The translations under genes and the position numbers were made by a program. DNA of 64,000 nucleotides, from contig OW799235.1 of assembly GCA_941918925.1 (NCBI GenBank), forward strand, positions 102,627,947-102,691,946, written 5' to 3'. The notes under the pieces were generated by a model. That model did no database searches. It was not told the origin of the DNA and worked only from the letters and a program-made list of their open reading frames with translations. The stretch is from Phyto melanocephala. Lineage: Eukaryota; Arthropoda; Insecta; Diptera; Rhinophoridae. Each line of letters opens with the position of its first letter. The stretch's first letter is position 1. Positions 23,261 to 35,958 of the stretch are shown piece after piece.

Positions 23261-26200
23261 TAGTTTTGCAATCGGCCTATAGGAGTGAGCTTGATGAAAC
23301 TTCAGATAAGTCGGATGTGTTTTTTTTTCGTCTCGTCCTGGGTAGCAAGTTGTTTGGGTATCAGGAGTAGTCTTAACGCTTAATATACCTTCAAACATAC
23401 CATAGGCAAGAGTTGGGGTTTGCACTGAAAGTGGAAAATTGTTTTTAAACGACAGCTGTAACACCCAATCTGCTTTATTTATGTATCGTATAGTGGGAGG
23501 TAGTGGAAAGTGCTACACTTCCTTTATAAAATATGATTAAATTGGTGTTATTAGGGCGATAAAAGTGAAACTGTGGTGGCGCTGGTCAGTATTCTCAACA
23601 CTGTATCTATAAAATATTGGTTGGCAGCTTACTTAGGCTATGCGACTTGGAATTAAGCAGGTTACTTAATATAGGATTTTATGAGATACTGATATCCAAG
23701 ATTATACGTGACAAAACAAGGAAGTAACGGACAGCCCTAATTATATTCTTTAAAATGGATTTATTATTTTATTAGTTATTTAGTATTCGATGAAATGTAT
23801 GAGGAAAGTTTAGTTTTTATTGACGAATATAAGAGAGATGTAGTCTCAGGGGTGGGCGTCTGTAATCGAATGTCCGTTTTCGTTTTCAAAAAATATGGTC
23901 CCATGATTGCTCCTGCTTACAAACAACAACTAATCGTTACTTTTTGTGGTTGAAATATTTGCTCTAAATGCGGAATTTCAGCTTGTTCACGTAGTTATTG
24001 AGGTGGAAATGGTCTTAGTCGGTGCAGATTATTTTGTTAAGAACACTTTCATTTTCTTTATTATTTGATGGCCCAATGAAATTAAATGAAAAATTTATGG
24101 ATCTTCTTCAATACTTCCGTTACTTCTGTTACTTTTAAAAATTACTTTTTGTTATCATAAGTGGTCTAGTTTCTTTAAAATTCCCAACCATAAGCTTGTT
24201 GGCTCGCTTTGCTTTAGAATTTTATTTACCGACTTTTGTTCTTTATTTCCTAATTACATTCCGTATAAACTAACCGGAATGTGTTTGGCATCTAAAATTT
24301 TTTAATAAAAATTGCAGGTTGAAAAAAATGGCTGTAAAATTAAAATGATACTTGAAATTTGGGGTGTCCACCCTTTATATACATGTAGGGAAAATAAAAA
24401 AAATTATTGTGGCAATCAAAATGAAAATTAGTTATTTTCAAATAATCAACTTAATTATTCGGAGTATGCTCCCAAATAATCTTCCAATATTTTATATGGT
24501 TGTTGGATTAGTAAAATAAAATACTTTAAAAGGGAATAAAAATGTTGGTTGGGTTTTTGAGGAAGTTATTTTTATAGTTTTTTGTTTTATTTTTGAATTA
24601 TCATTTTGTTACTGAGAATTTAAAAATAAAATTTATAATATTTTCAACTTTTTCCAGAATTTTTTTAAAATATCTTCTGACGATCTGGTATAAGCACCAG
24701 TGAAATGCAATTAGACCAGCCTAAACCCAACAAGTTATTTTTATTATTTGAACATCTAAACTGCCAAGTATTACTTAAGAAAAATGAGTACGTAAATGTG
24801 TTATTAAAAGTAACCTGGAAATATATTTTGAGACAATCTGGCCTAAAAACCTTGCAAACAATAATCTGCTGAAACTGGCTGGGCATAAATGTTAAAATAA
24901 AAGTGTTTGTTTTATAACTTCACTTGTATTTGAAGGCACAACTTTTCTTCACATCCACCTTAGCCGACATCCAGCCACTGTGATGTAATAAAAGATGGTA
25001 TTATTCAAGGAAATAGAGTGGGAAACAAAGAGAGAGAATACACAACATTAAGCAAGGAAGATGGAAATAATAATAAAATGCATACAATTTTATTTAAACA
25101 AACATAAAAACATTAATTTGATTTATAACACACAATACCAAATACCAATAAACCAAATACGTTTATAATAAGAATAAAAACTGATCTAAACTTGTGGAGG
25201 GTATCAGAGAATTAAATGATTCCCAGGCTCCCTATTTGCAAAATCACGATCTTTAGCATAATAAATTGAACTACGACTACTATTGAATGCTACCACCACT
25301 TACAGACTAAGTATAGTTCTAAATAAGACCACCTACAATGATATCTGTCATAAATCAATGCATTAAAAACATAATGACAAAAAGGTTAACGATTTACTTA
25401 GTTTGACTCAATGTTACTCTTAGAGTGTCTAATGTCGTTCGTTCAAGTGTCCGTCCAACTAAATGTTGTTCTTGGAGCCAGAGTAGCACTAATAAAATAA
25501 CAATTTGGCATCTTAAACTGTGATTTAGTGCAGATTTATTTAAGTTGTTTTCTTTCCTCCTCCTTTTAACAATTTAACGACAAGGAAAATGGTAGTAAAA
25601 AAATACATTTTTATATAACAAAACAAAGAGGCTTGGTACCTGGTTTAAAGTTAGAATGAAGTTGCATTCAAATGTTATAGTTTTTGACAAAACAATCTTA
25701 AAAAAAAGAATTTTGCGAAAAAGAATAAAAAAACATGATTCGAGTAGATGAAATAAAGTGTTCTCACACAGTCAAAATCATTGTAACAAGGCGACCTGAA
25801 ATTAAAGGTTAATTTTATTATTCAAACATTTAAAAAACATAATTGTCAATCTCTGTAAATATTCATACAATGTATTAGTAACTGGGTGAATGCACAAGGT
25901 GTCATAATGACGTAATTTTTTATAACTTTAAAACACTACAATTAGCAATGTAATACTTTTTACTTTCAATATCTCTGCCAATATAGAATATACGCATATT
26001 AATTTAAGAAATAGCCTAATATAAGTAGCCGTGTTTTTTACATCATGCAAGTTTTCCTATTAGTTTTATGAGGTTTTAAGTTTGAAATAAAACAACTTAA
26101 ACACTATGCTGAAAAATTTTCATAGATTTGTCTATATAGTTCTTTTTGCAGTCATCGGATTTATAAATTTTTCCAAATGTTTCTTCTAAACAGGAACATA

Positions 26201-26680
26201 TATCTGTGATAGTTTGGTACTTTACGTTTTTTCGTTGAGACGCTTTTTATGTCAAGTTGACATTAGACTGTACTGGAAGAAAAGAGTTTGCCTTCATTGA
26301 ATTATTTTTGTAAAGTAATATAGATTTTTTTAGCTTCAAGAGCCATTCAAGAGCTTGTCAAGAGCTTGTCAAAATATATTATATTTAAAGCTGTACGGCG
26401 ATTGTTTTTCTGTTGTGTGACATTCTGTAATAAAAATATGTATAAATATGCATGACCTCATGCATATTTTTTTTCTCTTGAATCGTTATTATCTGTTTCC
26501 AAAATTGTCTGAAATTACCCAGTTAGGTCAAGCTGGAAAAAACTGGATGTTAATTTATTTTACTTCCCCATGGAATTAAGGTTTATTTATTATTTGTATA
26601 CAAATCTGGACACGTTTTTTTACTCTCAATTTAACCTCAATTGAATTTTAATGATTTGAGTTATTTTTATTAAAACAAAA
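23261..26680. other. AT-rich stretch without recognisable genes
   Basis: No supported frame. A gtgaatgcacaaggtgtcat word at 25885-25904 resembles the ends of the 34967-35958 element and may be a decayed relative. Confidence 0.45.
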
Positions 26681-26863
26681 AAACCAGTAAAAGTGCTGAA
26701 TGTGATAATCCCCTTCACCATCCTGCACATGGGTATAACGACCACATTAGATTTTATCCTTCTTCATAGTTAACTATATTCTACTGATTAAGCCCTTTAT
26801 CTTGGTACCAATATTTTTACACGAGAGTTAAATAGTGAAAAATAGAACAAAACTAAAATAAAA
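26681..26863 (+). repeat. 5' fragment of family B repeat
   Basis: It reads 'aaccagtaaaagtgctgaatgtgataatccccttcaccatc' in pieces, then 'tatattctactgattaag', a diverged version of the start of the copy that follows it directly. Confidence 0.5.
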
Positions 26864-27775
26864 CAAGTAAAAGTGCTATATTCGGCCGTGCCGAATCTGA
26901 TAATACACTTCACCATCATGTACATAGGTATAATGCCATATCGTAGCTTAACCTATATTTCATGTTATACGCCATTTTTCCTCATTATTTCCGACGCCAT
27001 CTTCGATTTTGAATTTTTACCATCTTGGATTTTACATTTTTTAACAATTTACTGTATTCTACTGGTCAAGTCATTTTATTTGATATCAATATTTATGGTG
27101 TTCAAGAAGTAACATTTTAAATACCAGATTTGACCCATATATAAATTTATTTATTTATATATTTATAATTTTTTTATATTGCGCTAGTCAAGTTCTTTCA
27201 GATGATACCAATATTGACTCTCTCGGTTTTCGAAAAGCTGAAAAAAATTGATTTTCGTTTGTAAATTCTTGGAATATATATTTAAAACAAATTTTTTGCC
27301 TATAACTTTACCGATTAGGGCCCGATTTATCTAAAATTTGTCGCGAATATCTCCAGAGGTATATTATATCTAAAAATAGTAGCAAAGGTATCTACTAATT
27401 ATTCTATGGTTACAAATTTTTAATTTTGGTGGTAAAAATATGGGAAAAAACAGAGGCAGTCATGTTCTTTTGCTCATATCTTAGAAAGTTATTGGGCGAT
27501 TATGCTGAATTTCAATAGCAATTCATTCCCGAATATTTTCAAAATATTGATACCATTTACAGATCTGAGGAACATATGGTTGCTTCTAAAAGTTGATTTC
27601 AACCAACACACGGACAGACGGACATAGGGACAGACGGTCAGGGCTTAATCGACTCCTCTATTCATAAGCTTTCAGAAAATATATACTTTATGGGGTCGGA
27701 AATGAAAATTGTAGAAAACACAAACGGAATGACAAAGCTATATATACCCTTGTGCACCACAGGTGAAGGGTATAA
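26864..27775 (+). repeat. Family B repeat, long subvariant
   Basis: It starts caagtaaaagtgctatattc and ends 'ccacaggtgaagggtataa'. In place of the poly-T block it has about 500 bp of sequence ('tcgtagcttaacctatat', 'tattctactggtcaag', 'gattagggcccgattta'), also seen decayed at 9450-9720 and 28728-29100. Confidence 0.7.
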
Positions 27776-27913
27776 AAAAGCTGAATCAGCACAAAAATGA
27801 AATAGAACAATAAAACTGAATTAGAACATTTAAAACATATTTGAATGTTTTGAATGCCTAAACCAAAAAAAAACTTGCTTAGTAACTTAACTTAAATTTA
27901 ACTTAAACTCTAA

Positions 27914-28030
27914 GGGCCGTATTCATAAAAAATATTTTAGGTTTATTAAAGGCTTATTTGACAGATGTTGTATAGAAATTTGTCAAATAAGCCTTCAATA
28001 AACCTAAAATATTTTTTATGAATACGGTCC
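27914..28030. mobile_element. Palindromic MITE, Harbinger/Tourist-like
   Basis: A near-perfect 50-bp fold-back starts gggccgtattcataaaaaat and ends with attttttatgaatacggtcc, with a 16-bp loop (gatgttgtatagaaat). It is flanked on both sides by TAA (27911-27913, 28031-28033), the usual 3-bp target of PIF/Harbinger-type MITEs. A second copy, split by another element, is at 55237-56740. Confidence 0.75.
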
Positions 28031-28682
28031 TAAATTTTCTGTAATGAAATGAGTTCACATATACTGAAAAAAATCGCTTATAAGATATGAGCACTAACAA
28101 GGTGGTAGATAAAAACTTTGCAAGTAATGATTGATTAATTTGTTTTAGTGAGAGTAATGATTAGTTATGTATGTTTGTTTTGTTATTTATATTTACACTA
28201 AAATATAGAGACTGGAGTAGTACAAAATAGAATTCATATCATTTGGAATATTTTATGCAGATCTTTAGTATGTATGTATGTACGTTATGTTACAAACCAA
28301 GAATGATAAAAACAAGGTTACGCATTGCGCATGTTTGTTGTAATTCTTGCAATTCTGACCTCTCGTGCGTGACGTTACATTAGCAAACAAATGATTGATA
28401 TTACAAGTAAAAATTTAAAAAAAGTAAATAAATAAAATGTTATAATTAATAAATAACATTAAAACAAATATTTATATTATTTGTTTTATATGCTTTTTAA
28501 TGTGTACGAAAGTATGAATTGCTGACTTCTTTAGCCGTATTGCAAGATTGTATGTGTACGATGAGATGTCATTATTCAACAACAGTTTAGATTGAGCAAG
28601 TGTATATAAGAGAAAGATTTAGGAAAATCTGTTTTACAAACTACTTATATAGACCCTGAGTTGCACATTTATACTTAAGTGA

Positions 28683-29362
28683 AGGGTATATCAGATTTCG
28701 CACAGCCGAATTTTGCATTCTTACTTCGTTAATACTAGATTTGACCAATATATAAAATTATTTTATAGCATTTTGTCGTGGCTCCAAATATTGATTAATT
28801 TTTTTTTTTTTAATTGTAATATATTTCACATATCCAGGTTGACGCCTGGAAGCTTAAAAAATCGATTTTCGTATGTTAATTATAAGCAAAACACCGATAC
28901 AGTTGTATTTTGATAACAATATCTAGTTTCAAACCGATTTGTAATTTTCGAAGCCAAGTCTTGCATTGTAGTGTCACTAGCATGTTCACAAATTATGTAG
29001 GAACTTGATATTAAAAAAAATATATAAATATTTCCCATATATCCCTAAATGCATATTATATCTATAAATAGTAACAAACGTATATATAAATTATTGAAAA
29101 ATGTTATTATTTGTACTAAAAATATGGGAAAAATAAAGGCATGTGTTTATTTGCATCTATCTCATTTCCAAAAGGTGTGTGACAAATGTGCGGTTGGATT
29201 TTAACCAACACACAGACAGACGGACATTGCTCAATCGACTTCCATATCCATAAGCTTTCGGAAAATATATACTTTATTAGGCTTATAATAGGTTTATAAT
29301 AGAAATTACAAATGAAGCGACAAAGCGGTATATACCCTTGTCACCACAGGTGAAGGGTATGA
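28683..29362 (+). repeat. Rearranged, decayed family B repeat
   Basis: An inverted terminus (28680-28727, 'gaagggtata..cagatttcgcacagccgaa') is joined to direct internal and 3' parts that end 'caccacaggtgaagggtat' (29362). Confidence 0.55.
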
Positions 29363-30511
29363 TGATTATTTTTAAGACAACTACAAACAACGGAACATCA
29401 CAGCAAACGCAAACTTATTTTCTTTTTATCATGCTTTCATTGTAAGACACCCGCGTTAACATCCTTTGTACTCGAAACAATAAAATTATTACGATGTAAA
29501 AGTGTGTGATTAAAAATTTGACCAAACGTTTTATAAATTTTTCTTTAAGACAAATGTTTACAATCTTGTAGTACATACACACATACATACATACTTACGT
29601 ACATATTGTTTTTGTAGGCACTTTTGAAGAGGAGTAGAAAAAAAAAGTCATGTTTAAAATACGTTAAAGCATGATTTAATGGCTATAAATTTTATGTGTA
29701 AACCTTTATTAAAGATAATTTGTATTTTTGCGTGTTGCCTCCGTCATTTGTTGTGTGCATCACAACGCGGCAGGTGAAAAGTGAAATTTCGAACACTTTT
29801 TATTAAATTTTTTTTTCAGCTTCTACTTCGATGTAATATTTTCTATAGTTCAATTATATGATTTAAAGTATTAATTATTTAACTATTTTGTCAGTTTACA
29901 TGGCAACTGGACATAAAATGTTTAGTATATATTATGGAATTTTTAAAGATTTATTAGGGCATGTGAGCTATTTTAAACCTTAAAAAATTTAAATGTTATT
30001 AAATTATTAATTTTCCTTGGTCTGTTGGCAAACGCTGTTTTCGAAATTTTGCAGTCACAAGTGCTTTTAAAATTTAATCTAAAATGTTAATTTAGAAAAT
30101 AACAGGCGCTTGCATACCTTGCAAGTTAATTAGTTTGTAGAATAAAAAGAGTTTTGGCGATCTTTAAACTAAAGTGGAACGTTATTTTGTCCCTATTTAT
30201 AAAACTAATATTTCTGAGTTTTTAATTAACGTTTAATCTCTACAAAATCTCTTAAAAATTTTATTTATTCAATTTTGTATATTTTTTGCATACTCAAGAA
30301 TTGCTAAAATTAAAGTTGCATGTATGAAGAATGCCTCTTGTTTGCATATATTACGCGTAGTATGAGATTTTGGAAAACAGTCTTGGATTTACTTATGGAA
30401 CAACTCTTCATATTTAAATCCAGGTTTTTAGTTTAGGAATCGCCAAATTTAACTAATTTAATAATTCATAGGGGAAATTATCTTTTAATTTCAGTCAGTA
30501 GTTTCACAAAT
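29363..30511. other. AT-rich stretch without recognisable genes
   Basis: Microsatellite-like 'tacatacacacatacataca' near 29571-29592; nothing else recognised. Confidence 0.5.
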
Positions 30512-31977
30512 CAGTGATGGGCAAATATAAAAAATTTATCTATATACTTATATCGTACGATATTTTTCAACAGTAACGATATTTCGATATATCGAAACGA
30601 ATTAGCCTAATAATGTTTTTAAAATATTATTAGCTTAAAAATTAAATATATACTCAATACATACATATGGGCATTTCCATGTCATCGTACGTGTACTCCT
30701 ATAAAGTGGAACAATTTTTGCAAAAGCAAGAGTAACTTATTCAAAATTAGATCTTAATGTTCCTTTAAAGGGTACTTTATTAAAAAACAAAATAATTATA
30801 TTCGAATCATTGTTGTCTAAAATATCCAGAAAAATAAGAATATATCGTACGTGACATAAAACAGAAGTGATTTTGAGGTATATATGGAAATATGAAAAAA
30901 TCTGCGAATCTCGGGAAGTATTTTCTCTTTTTTTAATTTCTTACACTAAACCAAAATTTTTTCATTTAAAATTAATCATACTTAATTGAAAACAATCTTT
31001 AAATGATTTTATGATTAATTCAATTTAATATCGTTCGTGTTATATCGTCCATGACAGATTTTTCTCTAATAGTATTCTTAGGTAATACAATTTATATTAT
31101 GTTAAGAAAAAAAAAGTAAAATTCTAAACTAAGTGCTCTTGCGACTGTTCAAATAAGAATGACGGAGACAAATAATGATTTTGCACAACGTACGTGACAT
31201 TAAAATAAGATCCAAAAGAAATCAAAAAAATACCGCTAATTGCACTCTATATTTTCTTTTTTCTTATGGATCTTGTTAATAGTTGTTGTTACCTTAATTT
31301 TGAAGCATATTGAAAATTGCAATTTTTTTTTACAATTTAGTCGCTAAAAAAATAGTTGATTGCAATTCTTTAAAATAGGTCAAAGAGATAATCAGATTAA
31401 ACTCTTATTATTGCTCTAAAAATAATTTAATAAGCTCTTAATACCTGCGCATAGTAAAATTTTAGTGTTTTTTTGATCAATAAACTTATATTGAACCAAC
31501 CAACATATTGAAAAACTTTCAAGAGTTTTTATTTTTACAGTCGTGGTTAACATATTCATGGAAATGTCCATATGTACAAACTTATTATATGATTTTTAAT
31601 ATTTTTTTAATATAGCATTTGAGGCAGCTGTTATAGAAGTAAAAAGAATACGCTTGAACCTTGGGTCCAATATGGTGGCTATTAAAAGAAAAATATTTCT
31701 TCTTCAGTCTTTTTCAGAAAAGCGTCTTTTACAAGAAGCCCTAGAGTAGACGAATGAGATGAGTGATGGCTCATTTGACGGACTACATTTAAAATAGGAA
31801 TGGCGAAGCAAGACGTCATAAAAAACTGATAGTGAAAAACATATGATGCATGCGGTGATGCCAGCCAGTATTGTCAAAAAAAGTCTAAAATATATAGAGC
31901 TCTAAATAGATCGAAAAAGATACTGAAAACGATACTCGTAAATAAGAATCGATGTATCGATATATCGGTTTTTGAAA
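30512..31977. mobile_element. Possible eroded hAT element, left end only
   Basis: CAGTGATGGGCAAAT at 30512-30526 has the form of hAT termini. Palindromic 'cgatatttcgatatatcgaaac' words follow, and similar 'atcgatgtatcgatatatcg' words occur at 31950-31968. The right terminus appears lost where a mariner fragment begins (about 31985). Another element (30664-31574) is nested inside. Confidence 0.3.
30664..31574. mobile_element. 911-bp element with terminal inverted repeats and TA target
   Basis: CATATGGGCATTTCCATG (30664-30681) is mirrored by CATGGAAATGTCCATATG (31557-31574) with one mismatch. Both sides are flanked by TA (30662-30663, 31575-31576). CGTACGTGACAT occurs exactly at 30846-30857 and 31189-31200, with variants near 30685 and 31032-31055. 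No transposase reading frame is seen. TA duplication suggests the Tc1/mariner superfamily, but this is inference. Confidence 0.65.
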
Positions 31978-31984
31978 TAAATGT

Positions 31985-32334
31985 TAAATTGTTGAGCACG
32001 ATGACGAGTCGAGGTTGACGTTTCTTCTGTCAGACTATCGCGAATAACAACAATGTATTCAGCAGAACCAACCGGGCGACCACCATGCACAGGTATTTTT
32101 ACGTTTCTTACAGACCTTATATGCTGAAATTTGTGCAATTTGCACAGTTTTCCAAAAAGAAATCACGAAATACATTTTGATTTGAACGCACACTCTCTCA
32201 AAAGTCTTCAACAATTTTAACACGTATTTTTCATTGTTAAATTTTTCAAACACTGAGCTAAGAAATGTTGGGCAAAAAACTTAACGTGAAGATGTGACTC
32301 ACAATTAACATCGTGCATTATGGTTGAACCACGC
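31985..32334 (-). pseudogene. Tc1/mariner transposase N-terminal remnant
   Basis: The minus strand encodes 'VRNVKIPVHGGRPVGSAEYI' then RDSLTEETSTSTRHRAQQFN, matching the linker and second helix-turn-helix (GRP motif, 'S...STSTRHRAQQL') of the same mariner family as at 3076 and 50078. The end 'taacatcgtgcattatgg' resembles the right end of the 50078-50575 element. Confidence 0.6.
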
Positions 32335-32424
32335 TTCACTTAATTTTTGGAATAGTGTAAATCTTGTGTTTAAAGTCCTTTATGCTTTGGGAAATGTGGT
32401 CACCACAAAATTTGCTTTATTGAC

Positions 32425-32664
32425 TACTAGCTTGTGCCCGCCACTTCGTCTGCGTAGTTATCGGGATAAAAGGTAGACTTAGTATTAACCTATGTTGTTT
32501 GTAAAATTTAATTCCACTCAGTCATTTTTGCGTGATTGAGTTCTAAATTCGCTTAGAAAATATAAATAATACCACATTCATTTAGTTTCGTTCAAACGTT
32601 TCTGCGTAATTGAGTAACAATTATCCAAACATACAAACATTCACATTTATTATATTAGTAAGAT
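32425..32664 (-). repeat. RTE-like LINE/SINE 3' tail, copy 1
   Basis: It reads 'actagcttgtgcccgccact', then 'cgtctgcgtagtt', 'gggataaaaggtagactt', 'tttttgcgtgattgag', and ends 'ttcacatttattatattagta'. This matches the 3' tail widespread in insect genomes ('ctagcttttacccgcggcttcg...ttatattagtagga') that is linked with RTE-type LINEs and SINEs that use them. Orientation is uncertain. Confidence 0.55.
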
Positions 32665-32751
32665 TATTAATTTGAAAATATGAAAGAAAAGTCAAAACTT
32701 ACAATAAAAATATTTGAAACACAAACAATCCGTTTAGGCTGTGTGATGATG

Positions 32752-32930
32752 AGTTTGCCAACGACTTCGCCTGGTTATGGTGATAATAAGTAGCCTATGT
32801 GTTAATCTTGGTTTTTGTCTATCAGTGAGCCAAATTTCATTTAGTTCTGTCGAGCTGTTTTTGCGTGATTGAGTAACAAATACCCAAACAGCCAAACATT
32901 CACATTTATTATACCTATTAGCAGGATATG
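32752..32930 (-). repeat. RTE-like LINE/SINE 3' tail, copy 2
   Basis: It shares with copy 1 'acttcgcctg', 'agtagcctatgtgttaatc', 'ccaaatttcatttagttctg', 'tttttgcgtgattgagtaac' and 'aacattcacatttattat'. Confidence 0.55.
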
Positions 32931-33330
32931 AGTTATAGTAAATAATGCACATACGTACATAAGTATCAGGTTGCACTTCTTTAAAAGGTATTGCCAGTGA
33001 CGAATCCAACTGAATTCACTTTATCGTAAGAATGTAAAATTTCAAATACAAACAAATATTTAGAGAATAATTAATATTTTTTTATAAAGAGTATAACGTT
33101 CTCACATGAAAGCAAAATCGATTACGTTTACGTTGTTAAATGTGCCATGCGTAAATATTTACAGACTTATAAATATATCTACGTATTTTGCTGTTAAAAC
33201 TGGTCGAAACTATTAAGCCAAATGTTAACCTTGCACAACTAAAATAACTTTTGCTCTCTTGCCATTGAAAATACAAATTACTCACTCCATGTTATGTTCC
33301 AATATTTCCACTCTGTTCCCATAAATAAAC
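32931..33330. other. AT-rich stretch, nothing recognised
   Basis: No coding or repeat signature seen. Confidence 0.5.
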
Positions 33331-33338
33331 AAGCTAAG

Positions 33339-34869
33339 CAGCGTTGTCAACTTAAAAATTTCAAAAAGCACCATAACCCAGGAAAAAACGCGTCATTCTC
33401 AAAAAAAAGCACTAAATTTATAATTTGTAAATTATTTTTTTATTTATTTAATAAAATTATACATTTTTATAAATTTCTTTAAAAATAAGACATTTTAAAA
33501 TGTATATCAGAATAAATAACAAAAAAATTTACAAAAATCAAACAACGAATATCTTTTAGTCAGTCAGTAGAGATTTACATAGATACATATATTTATATGA
33601 AAATAAAAATAAACAAAAACATTGGAAAAATTATTATAGTAATTATCAATTCACAATATATCTCAGGAGTGATGCATTGTAAGAAATTTATTTCAACATT
33701 GAGAAAAAATTACGACAGGATTAATTTTTCCATACCTGGTGCATTTATACGACGTTTTATAAACATATGTGAATTTGTTGTACAAAATATTAAAGAAATT
33801 ATTCACCAAATAAGTACAACTATTATTTAATATTTAAATATTTTTATATTACATATTAGAGTAATTAAATAGAAATATTTCTAACTAAAAATTATGAAAT
33901 ATTTTAATAAACTTGCAGTTTAATAATAATTTGATTCGGATTTAAGCTTTTCTCTGTGTAAATAATATCAAATATCAATGATAAAGTCAATTATTTCTTC
34001 ATTATTATCACTATCATCTGGCCACAACACAGTCTTAATTTCAAATTGTAATGCTTTATAAATATCATTGCTATTAATCAGAATATTTACTTTATCAGCT
34101 ATTTGGTAGGTTTCGCAACAGGAATTTTCCCGTTTAAGCCTATTTTTAATGTGAAGTAAGGCATTAACTGAATTTAAAGACATTCGGTTGCGTATTTTAG
34201 ATTTAAACACATTCATGGGAGCGACAAAAGTTTAACGGTAATATTAGCTAATGCTTCAAAGGGATGTAAGTAACCTGCATCTTTGTACGATTTAACTTCA
34301 ATCCAAAAATCAATTCAATATTTTGCCATTGGTAATGGTAAAATATCTTCTTTTGTATGTGATAAAACATTTCTAACATTAATCATGTTAATTTTACTCA
34401 AAATTTCAAGGTTTTCTGGTAAAATTTTTAAACGTTTAAAGTTGTGGGACGCTAAAAGTTTGCTTTAAGGTTTAATCATTTATAAGATGATAGAAAGAGG
34501 AATTTCTTTTATTCACATTCACCTCATATGCATATATGTATAAAGTTAGACATTTTGAAATAAAAACTTTCTGGGCAATCAATACCATCTTATAAATAAT
34601 AAAATTTTTAGTGTAATATTATTTTTTTGCCGAGTTGCATGTAATTGTACTATACGTTACATTTTGGTAGTATGTATATAAATTTACACTTACAAAAAAT
34701 TTTTTTCAATTAATATATTTGAATTTTTGTGTTTGGTGTCACCGAAATAAAAAGAAAATCACTAAAAACTAAAAAAAAAATCACCAAGCACTGACTCACA
34801 ATTTTTTTCGCTTTCGAAATGTTAAAAATCACCAAAAACGGTGATAAAATCACCGAGTTGACAACGCTG
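33339..34869 (-). mobile_element. hAT element (1531 bp) with perfect 8-bp target duplication
   Basis: Terminal inverted repeats CAGCGTTGTCAACT (33339-33352) and AGTTGACAACGCTG (34856-34869) are perfect over 14 bp. They are flanked by 8-bp direct repeats AAGCTAAG (33331-33338, 34870-34877), diagnostic of hAT insertion. A subterminal 'cggtgataaaatcaccg' palindrome lies next to the right end. The interior retains only the 3' part of a transposase (33968-34466), so the copy is non-autonomous. Confidence 0.85.
33968..34466 (-). pseudogene. hAT transposase, C-terminal dimerisation region, degenerate
   Basis: Minus-strand translation gives LASHNFKRLKILPENLEIL, then INMINVRNVLSHTKEDILPL, then EVKSYKDAGYLHPFEALANI followed by TVKLLSLP. 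After a frame change at about 34216 comes MNVFKSKIRNRMSLNSVNAL and 'LHIKNRL'. This is the hAT C-terminal dimerisation domain (LLSLPHS.A..ERVFS..N..KSK.RNR), but the central ERVFS block is deleted at the frame change. A stop near 34320 also interrupts it. The protein is therefore inactive. Confidence 0.7.
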
Positions 34870-34966
34870 AAGCTAAGTGCATTAACAGAATATAATATAA
34901 AAATAGGTACGTCAATGAAAATTGTAAAGCTGATATTTCGTTTTTAAAACAGATTTACCTACTGTT

Positions 34967-35958
34967 TTCACAAGGTGTCCTAACTTTTCATAATGTTCTA
35001 GGATTTCACAATTATATAAAAAAATTGTTTTTGCTTTTTAAGTAAAAACAATCATAAAATAATACTACTCTGTATGGTATGTCTATTGTACTGTGTCATG
35101 TAACATTTGAAGTTCTGATAATTAAGAATTTACTACATACAACGATGTACAATTTTCTAAAGTTGATAACTACCTATATTTTTTACCTTGAAAGCCGAAA
35201 AATAATATCTATATTAACAAAATGCCCTACGTGCAAATGTTCTAAAATAGAAGCATAGGAAAATATAAATGTTGTAAACGACCATTAATAATTAAGTGTG
35301 ATACGTTAAATTGAATTGAATTCATGTTGGAGGGGTGGCTTACAAATATTACAGACGGTTCGGCTTAGTAGATTCTTAGCCGATCGCGGCAGGTATCTGA
35401 ATAATTATGACAGCACAACAAACATAACGCAGATCAATAAGGTACTCTTATCCAATTAGATGATTGATTTTTTTATATACATACAAGTAATCAGACTTAA
35501 AAACTTTTTTTTAATAATATGTCCATGTATGTATTCTACAATAATTAATTGGCAGTTTCAGTTTGTTTAAAACATTTTGACTATAAAATAGTCAGCTGGG
35601 CTCATCCCACTACCTCTACAAGTGTACCCTGGTGCAAAGTACGCATATTTACTATATATTATTACTAACATTAAAAGTCCAGATAATTGAGACTGTACTG
35701 AATACAATGATGTCCCTTTTACTTGTAAGTCAAAAAAATATTATAAATTTTTTACTTGATACTACTTAATATTCCTGTGAAAATTCAATTTCCAAAACCA
35801 GGATACACGTGGCGAATTCGACTGATCACATTACAATAAAATACATTTGGTGTCTTTATGACAATATTGTCGTATTGTCATAATGTCATAATTTCTTAAA
35901 ACTTTAAAATGGATGAAAATTATTGAAAACCTTTTACCACCTTTGGACACCTTGTGAA
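34967..35958. mobile_element. ~1-kb element with TTCACAAGGTGTCC ends
   Basis: ttcacaaggtgtcc (34967-34980) is mirrored by ggacaccttgtgaa (35945-35958). Internal direct repeats resemble each other ('tctgataattaagaatttac...acaacgatgt' near 35115-35145 and 'ccagataattgagactgtac' near 35678). Related end words occur at 25885 and 41263 (gattcacaaggtgtctaat). No transposase is seen; target duplication unclear. Confidence 0.5.
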
